From Candidatus Uhrbacteria bacterium (GTDB taxonomy: Bacteria > Patescibacteriota > Patescibacteriia > UBA9934 > GWF2-40-263): a DNA stretch of 8,139 nt. A program made the translations under genes and the position numbers. The stretch spans positions 1-8,139 of the forward strand of contig CAIKXH010000085.1 of assembly GCA_903831335.1 (NCBI GenBank). The letters are read 5' to 3'. The notes beneath the pieces are model-generated. The model had not been told where the DNA came from and made no database searches. It saw nothing but the letters and a program-made list of their open reading frames with translations. Positions 7,159 through 8,139 of this stretch are shown piece by piece; positions within the stretch are counted from its first letter, which is position 1, and each line of letters starts with the position of its first letter.

Positions 7159-8139
7159 ATGAAACAAAAATCCATTCGAATACGCATCATTTCGATCGCC
7201 TACAAACAAATCCTTAAACCGATCTTGTTTCTTTTTGACGCACAAGTCATTCATGATTCCATGACGATTTTTGGCGCACAACTCGGCAAACAAAGAGGTC
7301 TTCGATCGCTCACATCACTCTTATTTGATTTCAAACATCCCGCGCTCAAACAAACAATTCTCGGAATTGATTTTCAAAATCCCATCGGTCTTTCTGCGGG
7401 TTTTGATTATCGCGCCAAACTTTCCGATATTCTTCCATCTGTCGGAATGGGCTATAGCACCGTTGGAACGATTTCGAACAAACCATACGAGGGCAATCCA
7501 AAGCCCATGCTCGGCCGTCTCCCAAAATCAAAATCACTTTTAGTAAACAAGGGATTTAAAAATGATGGAATCGATGCAATCATCAAAGAGCACCAAGGAA
7601 AAACGTTTTCGATTCCAGTCGGCCTCTCTCTTGGAAAAACAAATCGTAAAGAACTCATGACTCAGGAAGAAGCGGTTCAAGATGTCGTCGAAGTATTTCA
7701 AAAAGCCGTAAATGCGAATCTTCCCTTTTCGTATTTCGAACTCAACATTTCCTGCCCGAACTTGATCGGTAATGTTTCTTTTTATCCACCAGAAAATCTC
7801 AAGCAATTACTGACCGCGCTCGAGGCTGTACAGATCAATAAGCCTGTCTTCATCAAAATGCCCATCACAGAAACAGATGAAGCAACAAGAGCTATTCTCG
7901 CCATTGCGGAACAATTCTCATTCATAAAAGGAGTCATTATCGGAAACTTGTGGAAAGACCGCGCAAGTTCGGATTTCGACTCAGAAGAAATCACAAAGGC
8001 AACAAAAGGAAACTTTTCTGGAAAACCAACATCTGAACGATCAAATGAATTGATCCAACTTGCATACAAAGCATTTGGTAAACGATTCGTCATTATCGGA
8101 TGTGGTGGTGTATTTAGCGCAGAAGACGCATACAAAAAA
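7159..8139 (+). CDS. pyrD: Dihydroorotate dehydrogenase-like flavoprotein (class-2-type layout), C-terminus cut by window edge
   Basis: The frame is open for 327 residues to the right edge, and roughly 30-50 residues are missing. The family oxidises dihydroorotate to orotate with FMN in pyrimidine synthesis. An N-terminal basic/hydrophobic helical part (about 8-55, with RPLLF/DPE-like ILKPILFLFDAQVIHD) matches the membrane-associating extension of class 2 enzymes. Then come NPIGLSAGFDY (74-84), VGTI...EGNPKPMLGRL (102-121), VNKGFKNDG (129-137), GLSLGKTN (155-162), LNISCPN (195-201), FIKMP (231-235), GVIIGNLWKDR (258-268), FSGKP (286-290) and IIGCGGVFS (312-320). Oddly, the catalytic-base position is Cys199, where class 2 normally has Ser; the Lys of AGFDK is Tyr84; and TNTT reads GNLW. 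An alternative ATG at 7144 lies inside the palindromic repeat; a TGA at 7129-7131 blocks anything longer. The role is secure at family level; the electron acceptor is not. Confidence 0.9.
   Translation, partial: MKQKSIRIRIISIAYKQILKPILFLFDAQVIHDSMTIFGAQLGKQRGLRSLTSLLFDFKHPALKQTILGIDFQNPIGLSAGFDYRAKLSDILPSVGMGYSTVGTISNKPYEGNPKPMLGRLPKSKSLLVNKGFKNDGIDAIIKEHQGKTFSIPVGLSLGKTNRKELMTQEEAVQDVVEVFQKAVNANLPFSYFELNISCPNLIGNVSFYPPENLKQLLTALEAVQINKPVFIKMPITETDEATRAILAIAEQFSFIKGVIIGNLWKDRASSDFDSEEITKATKGNFSGKPTSERSNELIQLAYKAFGKRFVIIGCGGVFSAEDAYKK

Noticed and set aside
7782..8135. Minus-strand open frame of 117 codons
   Set aside because: It is antisense to the conserved C-terminal half of the dihydroorotate dehydrogenase; Ser-rich composition and no motif.

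Overview
This window looks like part of a small bacterial genome, most likely a Candidate Phyla Radiation (Patescibacteria/Parcubacteria-type) organism. That is an inference from four things: moderate to low G+C (about 37-47% by spot counts outside one AT-rich stretch), very tight gene spacing, almost no Shine-Dalgarno sequences, and protein types that I associate with CPR genomes from memory (a membrane-anchored Gmad2 protein and a dihydroorotate dehydrogenase with unusual active-site motifs). No rRNA, tRNA, CRISPR array or transposase is visible, so the placement is not proven.

Layout. Bases 1-2674 carry three minus-strand genes: a class I SAM methyltransferase cut by the left edge (1-609), a second and unrelated-looking SAM methyltransferase (732-1631) in a markedly AT-rich patch of about 1.1 kb, and an NAD-dependent sugar-nucleotide epimerase/dehydratase (1763-2674). 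Across a 26-bp divergent gap lie two plus-strand genes: a GT4-type glycosyltransferase (2701-3804) and a polyprenyl-phosphate glycosyl-1-phosphate transferase (3810-5135). A near-perfect hairpin with T-rich tails on both sides (5157-5184) ends this block and also serves the convergent minus-strand pair: a MOFRL-family glycerate 2-kinase (5189-6481), preceded by a one-TM, Pro/Thr-linker, Gmad2-domain protein (6483-7010). A divergent spacer (7011-7158) holds a degenerate 7-bp tandem repeat and a 78-bp REP/MITE-like palindrome, and is followed by a pyrD-like gene cut by the right edge (7159-8139).

How the genes work together. The first five genes read as part of a surface-glycan locus. The phosphoglycosyltransferase would load the first sugar phosphate onto a lipid carrier at the membrane, the GT4 enzyme would add a sugar, the SDR enzyme would supply a modified nucleotide sugar, and the methyltransferases may decorate sugars or intermediates. 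No flippase, polymerase or ligase lies in the window. The glycerate kinase/Gmad2 pair and pyrD are metabolic or envelope neighbours with no obvious link to the glycan block.

I did not find a clearly new multi-gene system. The most interesting items are the pyrD-like enzyme, with class-2-type architecture but a cysteine at the catalytic-base position and several altered substrate-loop motifs; the palindromic repeat abutting its start codon; and the sharply bounded AT-rich methyltransferase module next to a possible gene remnant.
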